Shown piece by piece: positions 34,198 through 42,246 of a stretch of 64,000 nt of DNA (position 1 is the stretch's first letter; each line of letters starts with the position of its first letter). Both the position numbers and the translations under genes were made by a program. The notes beneath the pieces were generated by a model. That model was given only the letters and a program-made list of their open reading frames with translations, searched no databases and was not told the DNA's origin. Where the stretch lies: NCBI GenBank assembly GCA_900541585.1, contig UQKD01000004.1:120606-184605 (forward strand), given 5' to 3'. This stretch comes from an uncultured Alistipes sp. Its GTDB lineage: Bacteria; Bacteroidota; Bacteroidia; Bacteroidales; Rikenellaceae.

Positions 34198-34206
34198 TAA
34201 AATTTG
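34198..34206 (+). promoter_or_regulatory. Candidate -7 element of the starch operon
   Basis: TAAAATTTG is TA-n3-TTTG, one base longer than the consensus spacing, 31 bases before the MFS ATG and 33 bases after the last operator repeat. A TTTG-type -33 is missing, as is common for activator-dependent promoters. Confidence 0.4.
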
Positions 34207-34236
34207 TATAACCTGAAAACCAACCGAAAAACCGAA

Positions 34237-35544
34237 ATGACCAAGCCTAAACTCTCATTTTGGCAGATTTGGAACCTCAGCTTCGGCTTCCTCGGCGTGC
34301 AGATCGGATATTCGCTCCAGAATTCCAACACGTCGAGCATCTTCGAATCGCTGGGGGCAGATGTCAGCCACCTGAGCTACTTCTGGCTGGCGGCACCGCT
34401 GGCCGGCATGATCGTCCAGCCCATCGTGGGGCTTTTTTCCGACGGCACCTGGACGCGCTGGGGCCGCCGCATCCCCTACATCCTGGGCGGGTCGCTGATC
34501 TCGGCGCTGGCGCTGGTGCTCATGCCCAACTGCCCCAAACTGCTCGCCTTCGCCCCGCTCGCCATGGGGGCTTTCATCCTGCTGTTCATGGATTTGTCGT
34601 TCAACGTCACGATGCAGCCCTTCCGGGCGCTGGTGGCCGACATGCTCGACGATTCGCAGAAGACACAGGGCTACGTGGTACAAACCTTCCTGATAAACCT
34701 CGGTGCGGTCGTCGGCGCTATCCTGCCGCTCGTCATGACATGGCTCGGCGTGTCGGACGAGGCCGCTCCGGGGCATGTTTCGCCGCACATCGCCTACTCC
34801 TACTATGCCGGGGGCGCGATCCTGCTGCTCACGGTGCTCGTCACCTCGTTCAAGACACGGGAATATCCGCCCGGGGAGTTCGCCCGCTACAACAACCTCT
34901 CCGAGGAGGACGCCAAACCGGTGAGCTTCGTCGGCCTCATGCGCAACGTCCCCGGCGTGATGGTGCGGCTGGGCGTCACGCAGTTCTTCTCGTGGGCGGC
35001 GCTCTTCCTGATGTGGACTTACCTCAAACCCGCCATCACGGGTGTAGTCACCGACCATGCCACGGGCGAAGTGCTCTCGGCCGGCGCCACGCAGACATGG
35101 GTCGGCGTGCTCAACGGCACCTACCCCATCCCCGCCTGCATCGCCGCCCTGTTCCTCGGGCGCGTCGCCGCGCGCTACGGCAACAAACCCGTCTACGCGG
35201 CCTGCCTGCTCGCCGGGGCGCTGGGCTTCGCGGGGTTGTGCCTGCTGCACGACCAGTACGCGCTGATGCTCCCGATGGTGGGGATCGGCATCGCCTGGGC
35301 GGGCATCCTCGCCATGCCCTACGCCATCCTGTCGCGCGCGGTCGAGCCACGCCGCATGGGCGTATACATGGGTATCTTCAATTTCACGATCACCGTCCCC
35401 CAGATCGTCATCGGACTGACCGGCGGTGCCATCGTCAAGTACTGCTTCGCCTCCGATGCGGCCGACATGCTGGCGCTCGCCGGGGTATTCATGCTGCTGG
35501 CCGCCGTGTCGGTCTTCCTGGTCAAAGAACACAAGGCCCAATGA
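34237..35544 (+). CDS. MFS transporter, SLC45/maltose-sucrose type
   Basis: This is a predicted inner-membrane symporter bringing maltose or maltodextrin into the cytoplasm. The 435-aa protein has about 12 hydrophobic segments and the family motif DGTWTRWGRRIPYI after helix 2. DMLDDSQKTQGYVVQTFLI and an RAVEPRRMGVYMGIFN loop are also present. ATG 34237 (MTKPKLSFWQIWNLSFG) is the natural start. It is the first gene of the starch operon, 43 bases before susC. Substrate is inferred from context. Confidence 0.88.
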   Translation: MTKPKLSFWQIWNLSFGFLGVQIGYSLQNSNTSSIFESLGADVSHLSYFWLAAPLAGMIVQPIVGLFSDGTWTRWGRRIPYILGGSLISALALVLMPNCPKLLAFAPLAMGAFILLFMDLSFNVTMQPFRALVADMLDDSQKTQGYVVQTFLINLGAVVGAILPLVMTWLGVSDEAAPGHVSPHIAYSYYAGGAILLLTVLVTSFKTREYPPGEFARYNNLSEEDAKPVSFVGLMRNVPGVMVRLGVTQFFSWAALFLMWTYLKPAITGVVTDHATGEVLSAGATQTWVGVLNGTYPIPACIAALFLGRVAARYGNKPVYAACLLAGALGFAGLCLLHDQYALMLPMVGIGIAWAGILAMPYAILSRAVEPRRMGVYMGIFNFTITVPQIVIGLTGGAIVKYCFASDAADMLALAGVFMLLAAVSVFLVKEHKAQ

Positions 35545-35587
35545 CCTACAATCCATAAAATCAACTTATAAACTAACCAAAATTCTT

Positions 35588-38500
35588 ATGAAACGATTTT
35601 TAACTATGTGTGCGGGTATCTTGCTCATATGTCAATTTACCCCCCCCCTCACGCTGGCGCAAAACGCTGGTTATGAGGTAAAAGGCGTAGTTGTCGACAA
35701 GTCCGGGATGCCGATCCTGGGCGCTACCGTCGTCGAAAAGGGCACAACCAACGGTGTCTCGACGGGCATCGACGGCGACTATGCCATCCGCGCCGCCGGC
35801 CCCGAGTCGGTTATCGAGGTCAGCTATGTCGGTTACAAGACCGTCAGCCTGGTGGCCAGTTCGTCGCTGCTGGCGCACCTCACGCTCGAAGAGGATGCCA
35901 TGGGTATCGACGACGTGGTGGTGATCGGCTACGGTACGGTCAAGAAGAACGACATGACCGGTTCGGTCGTGGCGATCAAGGCCGAAGAGTTCAACCGCGG
36001 CGCCGTGGTCTCCACACAGGACATGCTCAAGGGTAAGGTTCCGGGTGTACACATCATCCCCGGCGACGGAGGCCCCGGATCGAGCGCCACCATCCGCGTG
36101 CGCGGTGCGGCTTCGCTCAACGCCTCGAACGACCCGCTGATCGTGATCGACGGGGTGCCCATCGCAGTCGACGGCGGCAAGGGTATGGCCAACCCGCTGG
36201 AGACGATCAACCCCAATGACATCGAATCCTTCACCGTGCTCAAGGACGCTTCGGCGGCGGCCATCTACGGTTCGCGCGCCTCGAACGGCGTCATCCTCGT
36301 CACCACCAAGAAGGGGCGCGGCAACACGCCCCGCGTATCGTACAGCGGCAGCGTGAGCGTCCAGACCAACTCCGACGAGCTGCCCGTGATGTCCCCCGGC
36401 GAGTTCCGCACCTACATCGACCAGGTATACCCCGCAGGTACGACCACGGGCGACAAGGTGCAGTCGATGCTCGGCGACAAGAACACCAACTGGCAGGACT
36501 TGGTCTTCCGCACCGCCATTTCGCATGACCACAACGTCAGCCTGATCGGCAACATCAACGATAGGATGCCCTACCGTGCATCGGTGGGCTACACCAACCA
36601 GCAGGGTACGCTCGAAACGTCGAAATACGAACGCGGGACGCTCGACCTGAGCCTCTCGCCCAACTTCTTCGACAAGCACCTCACGGTCAACCTCAACGCC
36701 AAGGGCGTCATCACGTCGCAGCGCTACGCCTCGGGCGGCGTGGTGGGTTCGGCGGCCTTCTTCAACCCCACGATCGACCCCTATTTCCGCAACGACGACG
36801 GTTCGATCGACTACACGACCACCAACGGATACTGGAACTACGGATCGGGCCGCGGCGAGGACTTCACGCCCAACACCCTGCTGGGCGCAGGCCCGCTCTC
36901 GCAGCTCTACGACCGCGACAATACGGCGCGTGCCAAGCGTTTCATCGGCAACGCCCAGATCGACTATAAGGTTCACGGCTTCGAGGCGCTGCGCTTCAAC
37001 CTCAACCTCGGCCTCGACGTATCGAGCGCCAAGACCTACGACGGCGTGAACCCCGGCTCGTTCCAGGCATACACCGACACCGAGGCCCGCGGCTGGGGAC
37101 AGTATTCGTGGACGACGAACTTCCGCCGCAACCAGCTGCTCGAATTCTACGCCAACTTCAATAAGGAGTGGGGCATCCACCACCTCGACGTGATGGCCGG
37201 TTATTCGTGGCAGCATTTCTACAGCTCCGACCACTCGGTATCCTATTTCAACGAGACGCACGAGCAGAAGGGCGAGGATTCGCGCTACCCGTTCAACCGC
37301 CAGGAGAATTATCTGCTCTCGTTCTACGGACGCCTGAACTATTCGATCGCCTCGAAATACCTCTTCACCTTCACGCTGCGTGACGACGCCTCATCGCGTT
37401 TCTCGAAGGATACCCGCTGGGGCCTCTTCCCTTCGGGCGCCTTTGCGTGGAACATCGCCGAGGAGAATTTCCTGAAGGATTCGCGTGCCGTCTCGGCCCT
37501 CAAGCTGCGCGTGGGCGCGGGGCAGACCGGGCAGCAGGAGATCTTTTCGAACTACCCCTATCTGGCGCGTTACTACATGTCGACCGACGTCTATAAGACC
37601 TATTACATGGGCAGCGCCGGCCACATGTTCTACCTCACGCCGGGCGCCTACGACCCCAACATCAAATGGGAGACCACGACGACCTACAACGTCGGCCTCG
37701 ACTTCGGGTTCCTCGGCGGGCGCATCAACGGCAGCGTCGACTGGTACCTGCGCCAGACGGACGACCTCCTGAACAACGTCATCACCCCCATGGGCTCGAA
37801 CTTCGGCAACACGGTGCTCACCAACATCGGCTCGATGGAGAACAAGGGCGTGGAGTTCAACCTGAATTTCATCCCCGTGCAGACCAAGGACTGGAACCTC
37901 ACGGTCGGCTTCAACGGCACGTTCCAGCACACCGAGTTCACCAAGCTCAACAACACCGACGACCCCGACTACGCCATCCAGGTGAGCAGCATCACCAAGG
38001 GTACGGGCAACCTGCTCCAGCGCCACATGGTGGGTTATGCACCCTACACCTACTACTGCTTCCAGCAGGTTTACGACCAGGACGGCAAGCCGATCCAGAA
38101 CGCATTGGTGGATCGCAACAAGAACGGCCAGATCGACCAGGGCGACCGTTACATGACCGACAAGAGCCCCAACCCCGACTTCTTCTACGGCATCAGCCTC
38201 AAGCTGAGCTACAAGAACTGGGACTTCGGCTTCAACGGCCACGGTTCGGCAGGCAACTGGGTCTTCAACGACTTCGCCTCGGCCAACTCGACGTCCAACA
38301 TCGACATCAACGCCGGCAACCTGCCCAACTTCGCACGGCTGGTCAAGAAGACCGGCTTTACGAAGGCCAACAGCGGCGAGCAGTGGTATTCGGACATGTT
38401 CCTCGAAAACGCTTCGTTCTTCCGCATGGACGACATCAACCTGGGGTACACGTTCAACAAGATCGGCAACTGGAAGGGCTCGATGCGCGTCGCCTTCGGC

Positions 38501-38629
38501 GTGCAGAACGTATTCGTCATCACCGATTACAGCGGCGTAGACCCCGAAATACCGGGCGTCAACGGCATCGACGGCTCGATCTGGCCGCGCCCGCGCACCT
38601 ATTCGCTGCGTCTGAATGTAAACTTCTAA
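35588..38629 (+). CDS. susC: SusC-like TonB-dependent outer-membrane receptor (starch operon)
   Basis: SusC-type beta-barrels import oligosaccharides across the outer membrane together with a SusD lid. The 1013-aa protein has a signal peptide (MKRFLTMCAGILLICQFT, cleaved after TLAQ), an N-terminal carboxypeptidase-D-like domain (VKGVVVDKSGMPILGATV) and the TonB box/plug (DDVVVIGYGTVKKNDMTGSV). The barrel ends with PRPTY-type strand YSLRLNVNF. The start is ATG 35588; the frame upstream belongs to the MFS gene in another phase. A C9 run lies in the signal-peptide codons. The adjacent genes (SusD, SusE/F, amylases) point to starch or maltodextrin. Confidence 0.95.
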   Translation: MKRFLTMCAGILLICQFTPPLTLAQNAGYEVKGVVVDKSGMPILGATVVEKGTTNGVSTGIDGDYAIRAAGPESVIEVSYVGYKTVSLVASSSLLAHLTLEEDAMGIDDVVVIGYGTVKKNDMTGSVVAIKAEEFNRGAVVSTQDMLKGKVPGVHIIPGDGGPGSSATIRVRGAASLNASNDPLIVIDGVPIAVDGGKGMANPLETINPNDIESFTVLKDASAAAIYGSRASNGVILVTTKKGRGNTPRVSYSGSVSVQTNSDELPVMSPGEFRTYIDQVYPAGTTTGDKVQSMLGDKNTNWQDLVFRTAISHDHNVSLIGNINDRMPYRASVGYTNQQGTLETSKYERGTLDLSLSPNFFDKHLTVNLNAKGVITSQRYASGGVVGSAAFFNPTIDPYFRNDDGSIDYTTTNGYWNYGSGRGEDFTPNTLLGAGPLSQLYDRDNTARAKRFIGNAQIDYKVHGFEALRFNLNLGLDVSSAKTYDGVNPGSFQAYTDTEARGWGQYSWTTNFRRNQLLEFYANFNKEWGIHHLDVMAGYSWQHFYSSDHSVSYFNETHEQKGEDSRYPFNRQENYLLSFYGRLNYSIASKYLFTFTLRDDASSRFSKDTRWGLFPSGAFAWNIAEENFLKDSRAVSALKLRVGAGQTGQQEIFSNYPYLARYYMSTDVYKTYYMGSAGHMFYLTPGAYDPNIKWETTTTYNVGLDFGFLGGRINGSVDWYLRQTDDLLNNVITPMGSNFGNTVLTNIGSMENKGVEFNLNFIPVQTKDWNLTVGFNGTFQHTEFTKLNNTDDPDYAIQVSSITKGTGNLLQRHMVGYAPYTYYCFQQVYDQDGKPIQNALVDRNKNGQIDQGDRYMTDKSPNPDFFYGISLKLSYKNWDFGFNGHGSAGNWVFNDFASANSTSNIDINAGNLPNFARLVKKTGFTKANSGEQWYSDMFLENASFFRMDDINLGYTFNKIGNWKGSMRVAFGVQNVFVITDYSGVDPEIPGVNGIDGSIWPRPRTYSLRLNVNF
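35640..35648 (+). repeat. C9 homopolymer in susC signal-peptide codons
   Basis: Nine C in a row encode part of FTPPL at about residues 17-20. The present length keeps susC in frame; gain or loss of one C would stop translation early. Such runs are typical slippage sites. Confidence 0.85.
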
Positions 38630-38642
38630 AAACGAACGAACC

Positions 38643-40301
38643 ATGAAAATCGACATAAAACATTTCGCCTTGGCGGCGGCAGGCGCAACGATGCTGCTCA
38701 CTTCGTGCATCGGGGATCTCGACACCCTGCCCCTCAACCCGTCCGACTCGACCTCGGAGACCGTCTACGGGAAAGACGAGAACGGCTACCTGGCCGGGCT
38801 CACCAAACTCTATTTCAATTTCGTCTCGAACGACACCACCGACCTGCAGGTCAGCGACGGCGGCGCCTCGGAGCTCATCCGCGCATTCTGGACGATCCAG
38901 GAGGTTACGGCCGACGCCTGCAAATGCGCCTGGGAGAACGACGCCTGGGTTCGCGCCATGAATACCGACACGTGGTCCGACGCCGACAACGACGCGACCT
39001 ACGCCGTCTACGTACGTACGTTGCAGGGCATCGCCTACGTGAACGAGTACCTGCGCCAGACCGCCTCGGACAAACTCTCCGACCGCGGCGTGAGCAGCGA
39101 ACTGGCCGCCAGGATCCAGAGCTTCCGCGCCGAGGCCCGTTTCCTGCGCGCCTATTTCTACTGGATCGCCCTCGACGTGTTCGGCGACGTGCCGTTCACG
39201 ACCGAGACCTCGCCCTTCGGCGGCGGTGTGAACCCCAAACAGGCCTCGCGCAAGGATGTCTTCGACTACTGCATCTCGGAGCTGACCGACCTGGCTTCGG
39301 ACGAAAGCGCGATGCCTGCCGCACGCTCGAACTACCCGCGTGCCGACAAGGGTGCGGTCAACGGCCTGTTGGCCCGCATGTACCTCAATGCCGAGGTTTA
39401 TGCCGGCACCCCGATGTGGACGGAGGCCAAATCCGCCTGCGAAGCGATCTTCGGCATGGGCTACTCGCTCTGCCCGGAGTATTCCGACCTCTTCCGCGGC
39501 GACAACGGCGAGAACGCCGACGCCCTGAAGGAGATCATCTTCGGCGTGGCATACGACGCCGAGCAGACGCAATCCTACGGCGGCACGTCGTACCTAACGC
39601 TGGCAGCCATCGCCGCCACCGACGTGACGGCCGAACAGAAGATCAACGGCGTGAACAACGGCTGGGCCGGCATCCGCGTACCCTACGAATACGTGCAGAA
39701 ATATTTCAACGCCCGCAACGCGGACTACACCACGGGCGAATATACGGTCAGTGACAAACGCGGCGGAATGTTCTACATCAAAGGCCGCCAGGAGTCGATG
39801 AACGATGCGCTCTATGTCTTCCTCAACGGGTGGACTTGCCTCAAGTTCAACAATATCCCCCACGACATGACCAACGACGAATTCCTTGCCACGGCTGCAT
39901 CGAAGGCATACAGCGACATCGACTTCCCGATGATCCGCCTGGGCGAGATCTACCTGATCTACGCCGAGGCCTGCATGAACCTGGGACAGGCCAACACCGC
40001 GCTGCCGAAGCTCAAGGAGCTGACCGACCGCGCCGGGGTATCGGCCCCCTCGTCGGTCACGGCCGACTACCTGCTCGAGGAGCGTGCCCGCGAGCTGATG
40101 TGGGAGGGGCACCGCCGCACCGACCTGATCCGCTACGGCAAGTTCACCACCCCGTCGTTCCTCTGGACATACAAGGGCGGCACCTTCACCGGACAGGGGT
40201 TCGATGATTACATGAAAATCTTTGCCATCCCTTCGTCGGAGCTCGCTTCCAACCCCGAACTGCACCAGAATCCCGGCTACGGAAACGCAACCGATAAATA
40301 A
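38643..40301 (+). CDS. susD: SusD-like starch-binding outer-membrane lipoprotein
   Basis: SusD forms the extracellular lid on SusC and binds the glycan. The 552-aa product has a lipobox with Cys22 (LLTSC) followed by IGDLDTLP. The four TPR-like helical pairs include ARIQSFRAEARFLRAYFYW and the C-terminal YLLEERARELMWEGHRRTDLIRYGKF, the SusD/RagB signature. It is 13 bases after susC. Its aromatic-rich loops agree with starch binding, but specificity is judged from the operon. Confidence 0.95.
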   Translation: MKIDIKHFALAAAGATMLLTSCIGDLDTLPLNPSDSTSETVYGKDENGYLAGLTKLYFNFVSNDTTDLQVSDGGASELIRAFWTIQEVTADACKCAWENDAWVRAMNTDTWSDADNDATYAVYVRTLQGIAYVNEYLRQTASDKLSDRGVSSELAARIQSFRAEARFLRAYFYWIALDVFGDVPFTTETSPFGGGVNPKQASRKDVFDYCISELTDLASDESAMPAARSNYPRADKGAVNGLLARMYLNAEVYAGTPMWTEAKSACEAIFGMGYSLCPEYSDLFRGDNGENADALKEIIFGVAYDAEQTQSYGGTSYLTLAAIAATDVTAEQKINGVNNGWAGIRVPYEYVQKYFNARNADYTTGEYTVSDKRGGMFYIKGRQESMNDALYVFLNGWTCLKFNNIPHDMTNDEFLATAASKAYSDIDFPMIRLGEIYLIYAEACMNLGQANTALPKLKELTDRAGVSAPSSVTADYLLEERARELMWEGHRRTDLIRYGKFTTPSFLWTYKGGTFTGQGFDDYMKIFAIPSSELASNPELHQNPGYGNATDK

Positions 40302-40324
40302 CCAACCCTAAAAATCGTACGACT

Positions 40325-42139
40325 ATGAAAATTACACGATATGCGATGATGCTGGCGGCTGCGACGGGGCTCCTCTCCGCCTGCCAAAAGCTCGACGAGG
40401 TAAAGGCCTACGACCCCGACAAGGTCGTGGCGCCCGTGCTGCATGCGCTGCCCGGGGAGATCGTCATTACGCCCGACAACATGGGCTCGACGCAGACCTT
40501 CACCTGGGACGCCGCCGACTTCGGCGTCCGCACCCAGATCAACTACTCGATCGAAGCCTCGTACAACGACGGTGCGAAACTGGTGCTCTTCACGGGAATG
40601 AACGGCACCTCGTCGGAACAGACCTATGAAAGCCTCAACAACATCCTTGCGCTGTCCGTGGAAGACGGCGGCCTGGGGGTTCCCTCGGGCGAACCTACGG
40701 ACGTGGATTTCTACATCAGTGCCACGATCGGCACCGACTTCGAGAAATTCTACTCCGCCCCCGCCACCGTCCGCATGACCGTGACGACGGCCGAGCGTAC
40801 CTACCCCCAGGTCTGGGTAATCGGCGATTACTGCGGCTGGAATTTCGACAACGCACAGGGACTGTTCTGTTTCTCCGGCGACGAGGTCACCTACGAAGCT
40901 ATCGTTGACTTGGGCGAAAAAGCCGCCAACGGCTTTAAACTGAGCGGTGAAGCCGGTTGGAACGATGCCTGCAACTGGGGCACCGACGGTGATGCTGCGG
41001 CTCCGGAAACGGAAGCCCCGTCGATCACGCTGATCTCCAGCGGCGGTTCCGGAAACATCATGGTCTTTTCCAAGCGCTTCTACCGCTTCGTATTCGACCG
41101 TTCGACATTAACGTTAAGCAACAAGCTGTCGTTCAACTCGATGGGTATTATCGGCGATGCCACCCCGGGCGGCTGGGACACCGACACGGAGATGAATTTC
41201 GACACCCAAAAACAGCGTTTCTGGGTCGACGTCACACTGACCGCCGGGGAATTCAAATTCCGTGCGGACAACGACTGGGCGATAAACTTCGGCGGGGCGG
41301 ACGGACGCCTTTCGCAGAACGGCGACAACATCAAGGCCACGGCGGGCAACTACCGCGTATACGCAACCCTGAACAACTCTGCGGAGATCACCTACGAACT
41401 CAATGCCGGCGACTACGGCACGGGCGGCGGCGAAGAACCCGACCCGGGGCCGGAAAAGGCCGACTGGTACATCCACGGCCAGACCGTCGCAACCCCCGAC
41501 TGGGGCCCGACGGCCATGGAGAGCGCCAGCTCGAACATCGTGGCCTACAAGGCCGCAGGGGTCGAGGTAGCCGCCAACTCGGAATTCCTCTTCAAGAGCG
41601 GCGACGAGTCGCAGTGGATCGGGGCCGACGCCGCATTCGCCGGCAGCAGCCCCTACACCTGCACGATCGGCTCGGCCTTCAAGGTTTCCGCCGACAAGGT
41701 CAATGCCGTGATCGCCGAAGCCGGCACGTACGACTACTGGCTGCTGCCCGAGGCGGGACGCGCCTACGTGATGGCCGCAGGCGCCAAGCCCGAGCTGGTC
41801 GCCGACACATGGGGACTGGTCGGCAACATCACCGGATGGGGTGACCTGGGCGATTTCTCCATGAGCGAGGAGGGCGCCTACCTCGTTCGCAAAGGCGTAG
41901 CCCTGACCACCGCCAGCGAATTCAAGATCCGCTTCAACAACGCCTGGGACGACTCCAAGAACTACGGCACGGCGTCGGGCGGTGCGGTCGACATCAACAA
42001 GGCCGTAGACATCATCACCAGCGGCGGTTCGCAGAACATGAAAGTCCAGCTCGACGGCACCTACGACATCTATTTCGACCTCGCGAATTCGCAGATATAC
42101 ATCATGTCCGAGGGCAAGACCCCGGCAGAGGCCGAATAA
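40325..42139 (+). CDS. SusE/SusF-like surface starch-binding lipoprotein, multi-module
   Basis: SusE and SusF are surface lipoproteins that hold starch near the cell. The 604-aa product has lipobox Cys20 (LLSAC) and an N-terminal SusE Ig-like domain (about 30-150; GEIVITPDN ... FTWDAADFG). Then come what look like four tandem binding modules: starting near VWVIGDYCGWNF (160), MGIIGDATPGGWD (265), WYIHGQTVATPDWG (380) and WGLVGNITGWGDLGD (495). The Trp-rich VGxxxGW starts match SusE/F modules. A Gly-Gly-Glu-Glu-Pro linker (GGGEEPDPGPEK) lies between modules 2 and 3. It is larger than B. thetaiotaomicron SusE (two modules) or SusF (three). Confidence 0.87.
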   Translation: MKITRYAMMLAAATGLLSACQKLDEVKAYDPDKVVAPVLHALPGEIVITPDNMGSTQTFTWDAADFGVRTQINYSIEASYNDGAKLVLFTGMNGTSSEQTYESLNNILALSVEDGGLGVPSGEPTDVDFYISATIGTDFEKFYSAPATVRMTVTTAERTYPQVWVIGDYCGWNFDNAQGLFCFSGDEVTYEAIVDLGEKAANGFKLSGEAGWNDACNWGTDGDAAAPETEAPSITLISSGGSGNIMVFSKRFYRFVFDRSTLTLSNKLSFNSMGIIGDATPGGWDTDTEMNFDTQKQRFWVDVTLTAGEFKFRADNDWAINFGGADGRLSQNGDNIKATAGNYRVYATLNNSAEITYELNAGDYGTGGGEEPDPGPEKADWYIHGQTVATPDWGPTAMESASSNIVAYKAAGVEVAANSEFLFKSGDESQWIGADAAFAGSSPYTCTIGSAFKVSADKVNAVIAEAGTYDYWLLPEAGRAYVMAAGAKPELVADTWGLVGNITGWGDLGDFSMSEEGAYLVRKGVALTTASEFKIRFNNAWDDSKNYGTASGGAVDINKAVDIITSGGSQNMKVQLDGTYDIYFDLANSQIYIMSEGKTPAEAE

Positions 42140-42152
42140 CGGCCACCCTTTC

Positions 42153-42217
42153 ACGGGACGGCACACAGAGATTGCCGTCCCGTTTCTGGCCTGCCGCCCC
42201 TGACCGGACGGCAGGCC
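42153..42217 (+). terminator. Two stacked hairpins between the SusE/F-like and SusG-like genes
   Basis: Hairpin 1: ACGGGACGGCA (42153-42163) with TGCCGTCCCGT (42173-42183), 11 bp perfect, then TTTCT. Hairpin 2: GGCCTGCCG (42188-42196) with CGGCAGGCC (42209-42217), 9 bp perfect. The weak T-run suggests a partial terminator or an mRNA stability/processing element inside the operon. Confidence 0.6.
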
Positions 42218-42246
42218 CCGAAACGAACTTTAACCGAGATTCCGCT

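Noticed and set aside
35649..37261. Minus-strand frame across the susC N-terminal half
   Set aside because: Valine/arginine-rich antisense shadow of susC with no recognisable domain.
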